NCBI GenBank assembly: GCA_964016985.1
Contig: OZ024834.1
Location: forward strand, 85,865,723 to 85,929,722
From: Anodontia alba
Taxonomy: Eukaryota; Mollusca; Bivalvia; Lucinida; Lucinidae
Length of the DNA stretch: 64,000 nt
Direction of reading: 5' to 3'
A program made the position numbers and the translations under genes. Each line of letters begins with the position of its first letter. Position 1 is the stretch's first letter. The notes below the pieces were generated by a model. The model worked only from the letters and a program-made list of their open reading frames with translations, did not search any database and had not been told where the DNA came from. Positions 59,126 to 64,000 of the stretch are shown here, piece by piece.

Positions 59126-59565
59126 CTGAATAATAACAAAACTGACAATTAACCTCTAAATAAATTGTAAGGAGACATTGCATGAACTGTCAAACCTTAT
59201 TTTCTGCGAAAAATATTTCATGTTGGGTAAAATTTTCAGCAGATGATATTTTGAAATATTTTTCCCAGAAAATAGGCTTTGAGATTTCATGCAAATTGTC
59301 TCCTTAGGAGACAATCTGCATGAAACTTCAAAGCCTATTTTCTGGGAAAAATAAGAAAAGTGTCATCAATTAGTCATCTCCTGAATTTGTCCATAGCATG
59401 TTAAAAAGGTTCTAAAGAGACAATCTGCATGAACTATCAAACTTTATTTTCTGGGAAAAATAAGAAAAAATACTTCAAAATATTATCTGCTAAAATTTTC
59501 ATCTATCATGCTATGCAATTTTCTTTTAACTTTTAGCATATAGAAAGTAAATATTAGCAGAAAGC

Positions 59566-59711
59566 ATTTTGTTTGTTTGTATTGAGGTTATATGGCCCAA
59601 GTCAAGCCATTAGGGTCATGTCGAGCGCAGTCAGTTTTACCTATCCACACTTTTCCTGGACAGGCTTAGTCCTCTAAGCGGTTAACCAGTACTTGTGCAC
59701 ATCCTTTGCCA
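59566..59711 (-). mobile_element. SINE-A copy, 3' part only
   Basis: TTTGTTTGTATTGAGG to ATCCTTTGCCAGAAAC, where it runs into M2 sequence at the shared CCAGAAAC bases. This looks like a microhomology join. Confidence 0.78.
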
Positions 59712-59870
59712 GAAACAGGATTAGACATTTCATGCATATTGTCTCTATTGTCTCCAATGGAGACAATTAATTTGCATGAAATCTCAAAATCTGTTTTCTA
59801 AGAAAAATAAGAATAAATATTTCAATATCCTGTCTACTGAAAATTTTACCCCAAATGTTGACTCTTAAAG

Positions 59871-60165
59871 TTTATTTGTGTTGAGGTTTTACAGCCCAGT
59901 CAACCCAATGGGGTCATGTAGAGGGCGGTCAGTTTACCTAACCACATGTTTACTGGGCAGGCTTAGTCCTCTAAGCAGTTAACCAGTATTGTGCGCACAT
60001 ACTTTCGCCAGAAACTGACAACTGCCCATCTTGAATCAGCGGAAGGGAGAGAATGACCGTAGAAAATATTTCATGATCAATCTCCATGAAAGAATGTTGC
60101 CGATCTCGGCTCGAGTTGAACCCGTGACCTCCTGGTCTCCAGTCAAACAGTGCATCCAGTCAAAC
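59871..60165 (-). mobile_element. SINE-A copy with rearranged head
   Basis: The body is typical. The head breaks at GTCTCCAGTCAAACAGTGCA then repeats CCAGTCAAACAGCGCAT before M2 sequence. Confidence 0.85.
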
Positions 60166-60504
60166 AGCGCATGAAACCTCAAAGCCTATTTTGTGGGAAA
60201 AATAAGAAAAGTATCATCAATTGGTCATCTATTGAACCCGCGACCTCCTGGTCTCCAGTCAAACAGCGCATCCAACTGACAACAATTGAATTCTTTGTAT
60301 TATTTATCAGAGAAAATAAGGTTTGACATTTCATATGAATTACCTATCCTATTGTTTTTGGGTTTTTTTACTGTCCACATTTTTTGAGTATTTATAGGAG
60401 TATTTCGCACTAAGCGAAAAGATGTCATAGAAGCATATGCGGACAGCCAAGGCCCAGATCAACCTATGCATTCACGCCCTCTGATCTGAGTCTTTGCTGT
60501 CTGC

Positions 60505-60719
60505 TTAACCCACTGCAGTCAGGAGACCTGTAAAAGGGTAACTGCCAACAGTGCAGACTCAGATCTGATGCCGCATTCTGCAGGTCTCCACTGTTTGCAA
60601 ATAGTTTAGCCATTTTTCTCTAGGAATATGTAAATCTCATAGATGGGCATACCTTAATTGAAATTGAACTCTTCCAGTATTTAGTGTGGGAGAGTCTATT
60701 CAGTCTACAATGGGTTAAA
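60505..60719. repeat. M7 hairpin element with TTAA borders
   Basis: TTAA at 60505 and 60716; ends CCCACTGCAGTCAGGAGACC and TCAGTCTACAATGGG. The core at 60548-60600 has lost part of one arm. A separate hairpin with GGCCCAGATCAACCTATGCA lies just before, at 60440-60503. Confidence 0.7.
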
Positions 60720-60741
60720 GAATCATTGGATACTGCAGAAT

Positions 60742-60940
60742 ACATAGCTCTTGATAAGATGCTTTTTTCACTCCAAAAATATTGATATTTTTCTTATTTC
60801 TCCATAAAAACATATGTTGTGGGTACTCATTAGAAGCGCCACAGCAAGGCGCTTCAAATGAGTACCCACAACATATGTTTTCGTGGAGAAATAAAAAAAT
60901 ATTTACCCGATATCCACTTTTATCTAGACTTTTCCACTAT
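60742..60940. repeat. M3 palindromic element
   Basis: ACATAGCTCTTGATAAGATG to CACTTTTATCTAGACTT. Arms TTCTCCATAAAAACATATGT and complement, loop GCCACAGCAAGGC near 60843. Confidence 0.74.
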
Positions 60941-61453
60941 ATCAAAAGATAGCAAATGCCTAAACTACTGTCCTTTTGACATCACTGAGAAAGATGTTTT
61001 TTGCTTGGCGTTTTATTTTAAATGAAAATATATTGTTCTGATTGACCATATCTTATCAGATACCACTTGTCTTTTCTGTTTCTGTGTTTTGTTCTCATAT
61101 ATTTACCCTGAAATTAAATTTACGGCCAAAATTGGTCTGACCTATACAATTTCTATAGTAAAATGATTGTTTTGATTTTTTGTCTAAGAAAATATATTTT
61201 ACTTTTCTTTGCTGAATTTGAATAATTGATGGTTCGTAACAATATTGTGAAAATTTCAGAAAAAAATTAAACAAGCGGAACTTATTGAAAATCTACCTCC
61301 AAGTTACCTATCCTACAGATTTCTGCATAATCTGCATTTATGTTTACTATGGAAAAAAAGTTGATGTTTTAAAAACCAATATATAGAATAAAAGTTTTTG
61401 AGTATAGTCATTACGACAGAAGGTTTTGCATTTGGTCATGAAAAAAGTTTTCA
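60941..61453. other. AT-rich DNA, nothing recognised
   Basis: No delimited repeat and no exon with PI3K-like content on either strand. Probably intron. Confidence 0.4.
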
Positions 61454-61715
61454 GTTTGTTTGTGTTGAGGTTTTACGGCCCAGTCAACCCAATGGGGTTA
61501 TGTCGAGCACAGTCAGTTTACCTAACCACACATTTACTGGGCAGGCTTCTTCCAACAATTGCCCTTCTTGAATCAGCGGAAGGGAGAAAATGACCGTAGA
61601 AAATATTTCATGATCAATCTCCACGAAAGAATGTTGCCGACCTCGGCGGGGGTTGAACCCGCGACCTCCTGGTCTCCAGTAGAACGGCGCACCCAACTGA
61701 GCCACCTAGGCCGGT
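61454..61715 (-). mobile_element. SINE-A copy with internal deletion
   Basis: Tail and head are typical, but about 45 bp between GGGCAGGCTT and CAATTGCCCTTCTTG are missing. A tentative target duplication is AAGTTTTCAG / AAGGTTTTCAG. Confidence 0.88.
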
Positions 61716-61949
61716 AAAAAAAAAAAAAAAGAAGGTTTTCAGATTTACTTCTTCTGTGTAAAGCACAAAGCAAAAAAACGAAATTCAGAAAGATGTCAAA
61801 AGCAAAGTACATGCAGACTGTGGGAATGTTCAGGCCAATGTAGGAATTCATTCTCCACCTATGCCTCAAAGATGTATTTTTAATTCATATGGCTAATTTG
61901 TGTGAATAAAATAATCTAAGCTAACTATAAGGAAGTAATACAGCAAATA

Positions 61950-62320
61950 AATAGCTCCAGATAAGGCTTTTTTTGCAGCCGAGAAGTATTGATTATACAT
62001 AGCTACAGACAAGAGGGGGTATCCACATAATATTTTTCTTATTTCTTGACAAAAACATATGTTGTGGGTACTCATTAGAAGCGCCTCGCCGAGGCGCTTC
62101 TAATGAGTACCATAACATATGTTTTCATTGAGAAATAAGAAAGATATCAGCAGTTTTCGGATGAAAAAAGTGCCTTATCTGTTGCTATGTCAGATATTTT
62201 TCTTATTTCTCCACAAAAACATAGGTTATGGGTACAACATATGTTTTCGTGGAGAATTAAGAACAATAATATCTGGATACCCCCTCTTATCTGGAGGTAT
62301 GACATAGCCGCAGAATTTCT
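61950..62320. repeat. Cluster of overlapping M3 elements
   Basis: An M3 hairpin at 61998-62190 (loop GCCTCGCCGAGGC at 62091) is followed by a second truncated M3 ending TATCTGGAGGTATGACATAG at 62306. A further M3 start lies at 61950 (AATAGCTCCAGATAAGGC). Confidence 0.66.
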
Positions 62321-62328
62321 AATCATAC

Positions 62329-62556
62329 TTAACCCCTTGCAGACTGAATAGACTTCCCCGCATTATATACTGGAAGAGTCCAATTTCAATTTTACGTATG
62401 ACCGGCTCTAAGATTTAGATATTCCTAGAGAAAAATGGCTGAAGTATTTGCAGACAGTGCAGACCCTGATCAGATGCTGCATTCTGCAGCATCTGATCTT
62501 GGTCTGCACTGTTTGCCAATTACCCGTTTTGGGGTCTCCAGATTACAATGGATTAA
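62329..62556. repeat. M7 hairpin element with TTAA borders
   Basis: TTAA at 62329 and 62553; ends CCCCTTGCAGACTGAATAG and AGATTACAATGG. The core at 62454-62515 (AGATGCTGCATTCTGCAGCA at the loop) is well kept. Confidence 0.76.
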
Positions 62557-62569
62557 ATTCCATACAATT

Positions 62570-62830
62570 GTCTTTGTTAATCTGCTTTATAGCTATTGTT
62601 AATGCAGTTCCAAATTACATGAAAATGTACCTTCTGACATGTGTGCCCAACAAAGACTTGAATCAGCCTGTGCATCCACATAGTCTGAACAGAATCTTCA
62701 TTGTCTTCATGAAGAAACTGTGCATCGTTGGTATCCAAAAAGCACCCAGTGAAGCTTTTGATCAGAATGCACCAGTGCACAGATTCATCTGAATCTTTGC
62801 TGGGCATATATGTCAAAAGGTACATTATCT
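62570..62830. repeat. Long imperfect inverted repeat
   Basis: TGAAAATGTACCTTCTGACA mirrors GGCATATATGTCAAAAGGTACA. The internal arms AGACTTGAATCAGCCTGTGC and partners are loose. Overlapping 114- and 82-codon frames on both strands are by-products of this symmetry. Confidence 0.5.
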
Positions 62831-62984
62831 GACGTTGCCGCTCACTTCAATAACATACTTCACCTTATAATTGCATTTTCCGATTTGAAAATATGTTGCT
62901 GTTTTTGGGGGGTTTTTTGTTGTTGTTTCTTGTTGTTGTTTTTTTCTTTACTTCCTTTTATGTATTTATGAACTTACATAGGTA

Positions 62985-63330
62985 AAGCACAGGTCTAGAT
63001 AAGAGTGGGTATCAGGTAAATATCTTTCTTACTTCTCCACATAAACATATGTTGTGGGTACTCATTAGAAGTGCCTCGTCGAGGCTCTTCTAATGAGTAC
63101 CCACAACATATGTTTTTATGGAGAAATAAAAAATATATCAATACTTCTGGACTGTCAAAAAAACCCTTATCATGAGCTATGCTCTAGATAAGAGGATTAT
63201 CAACATATGTCTTTTTCTTATTTCTTCTTGGTGAGGTGCTTCCAGTGAGTAACCACAACATTTGTTTTCATGCAGAAACAAGAAAAATATTTTACCGGTT
63301 ATCCATCTTATCTACAGATATGAGTCTTAA
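62985..63330. repeat. Two adjacent M3 elements
   Basis: First: AGGTCTAGATAAGAGTGGGT to CATGAGCTATG, loop GCCTCGTCGAGGC near 63082. Second: CTCTAGATAAGAGGATTATC to TTATCTACAGATATGAG, with most of its left arm deleted. Confidence 0.68.
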
Positions 63331-63499
63331 AATATTTCAGACAATTATATAAATATATGTATAGTATAAACACTGTCAGAAAACAAAATAACAAAATACA
63401 AGCACATTTCTTATGCAAGAAAATATTTTGGGAAAAAGGCTGTACCTTGAATACCTTAAGTACTGGGATAGATGAGACAGAGCAAACACTATAGCTGAG

Positions 63500-64000
63500 A
63501 TGCTGGTGCAGAGACATACAGCTGATGACAGGTGAAGGAATGTATCAGATACAACTGTCAACAGGTGAAGGAATGCATCAGATACAGCTGACAACAGGTG
63601 AAGTAATGTCTCTGATACAACAGGGGAAGGAATGCATCAGATACAACTGACAACAAATGAAGAAATGCATTAGATATGGCTGACAACAGGTGAAGGAATG
63701 TATTTGGTATAAATGTTGACAGGTGAAGCAATGCATCAGAAATAACTGACAATATGTGAAGTAATGCATCAGATACAACTGATGACAGGTAAAGGAATGT
63801 ATCCAATACAACTGATGACAGGTGAAGGAATGCATGTGATACAAATGATGACAGGTGAAGGAATGCATCAGATACAGCTGACAACAGGTGATGGAATGTA
63901 TTCGATACAAGTGACGACAGGTGAAAGAAGGCATCAGATACAACTCATGACAAGTGAAAGAATGTATTCGATTAAACTGATGACAAGTGAAAGAAGGCAT
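63500..64000. repeat. 33-bp minisatellite running off the window
   Basis: The unit GACAGGTGAAGGAATGCATC then AGATACAACTGAT recurs with 33-bp spacing (GGTGAAGGAA at 63531, 63564, 63597 and onward), about 14-15 copies. One unit near 63610 is 7 bp short. Since 33 is divisible by three, minus-strand frames stay open in an 11-residue repeat (HSFTCHQLYLM-like). No PI3K or other domain is visible and I do not call it a gene. Confidence 0.85.

Larger units (their letters stand above)
59126..60300. repeat. Mosaic of M2 hairpins and SINE-A pieces
   Basis: M2 arms at 59150-59210, a full M2 core at 59215-59410 (arms TTTTTCCCAGAAAATAGGCT), further M2 arms to 59520, a SINE-A 3' piece (59566-59711) joined directly to an M2 arm at 59712, SINE-A 59871-60165, an M2 scrap at 60168-60230 and a SINE-A head scrap at 60232-60280. 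Confidence 0.65.

Noticed and set aside
62448..62825. Overlapping 114- and 82-codon frames on both strands
   Set aside because: They arise from an imperfect inverted repeat; no domain is visible.
63578..64000. 140-codon minus-strand open frame with an 11-residue repeat
   Set aside because: It is a reading of the 33-bp minisatellite; another minus frame is equally open and no domain or splice context is visible.
59126..64000. Search for the Ras-binding domain exons of PIK3C2
   Set aside because: No segment on the minus strand gave a family-like peptide with splice borders, so these exons are taken to lie beyond the window.
1..64000. CRISPR array or bacterial operon
   Set aside because: Repeats are palindromic MITEs and tandem satellites without regular spacers; the gene has introns, so the DNA is eukaryotic.

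Overview
The window is AT-rich animal DNA: a split gene with consensus GT-AG introns, tRNA-headed SINEs, very many short inverted-repeat elements, microsatellites and no bacterial-style ORFs. The repeat style (a ~305 bp tRNA-derived SINE in about 20 copies, dense hairpin MITEs, tandem units with a tract reading AAGATGGCTGCCAT) looks like a marine invertebrate, most likely a bivalve mollusc. That species call is inference from repeat style, not a database match.

There is one real protein-coding gene, on the minus strand from 59125 down to 18892. It is the 3' two thirds of a class II phosphoinositide 3-kinase (PIK3C2). I could join 24 exons with matching phases and GT-AG borders into one open frame of 1013 residues ending at a TAG stop: N-terminal C2 domain (exons 1-5), PIK helical domain (6-10), PI3K catalytic domain (11-17), PX domain (18-21) and C-terminal C2 domain (22-24). 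The start codon, the N-terminal region and the Ras-binding domain are not seen and should lie beyond 64000.

Layout: 1-18891 is intergenic (3' of the gene) and filled with SINEs, MITEs and a large composite tandem repeat at 14636-17226. 18892-59125 holds the exons, set in introns of about 0.3 to 7 kb that carry most of the repeats. 59126-64000 is probably part of the next upstream intron and ends in a 33-bp minisatellite that runs off the edge.

Repeats are named here for convenience. SINE-A is the common ~305 bp tRNA-headed family; SINE-B, SINE-C and SINE-D are rarer tRNA-headed families. M1, M2, M7 and M9 are hairpin elements bounded by TTAA (piggyBac-like targets). M3 is a ~190 bp palindrome with ends like CATAGCTCTAGATAAGA. 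M4, M5, M6, M8 and M10 are other inverted-repeat families. Most short ORFs of 60-100 codons here are readings through these repeats. The most unusual things seen are a set of hairpin families that share outer stem arms but differ in inner arms and element ends, small duplications of both splice sites of the kinase P-loop exon, an Asn in place of the DFG glycine in the kinase, and several nested insertions with clear target-site duplications.
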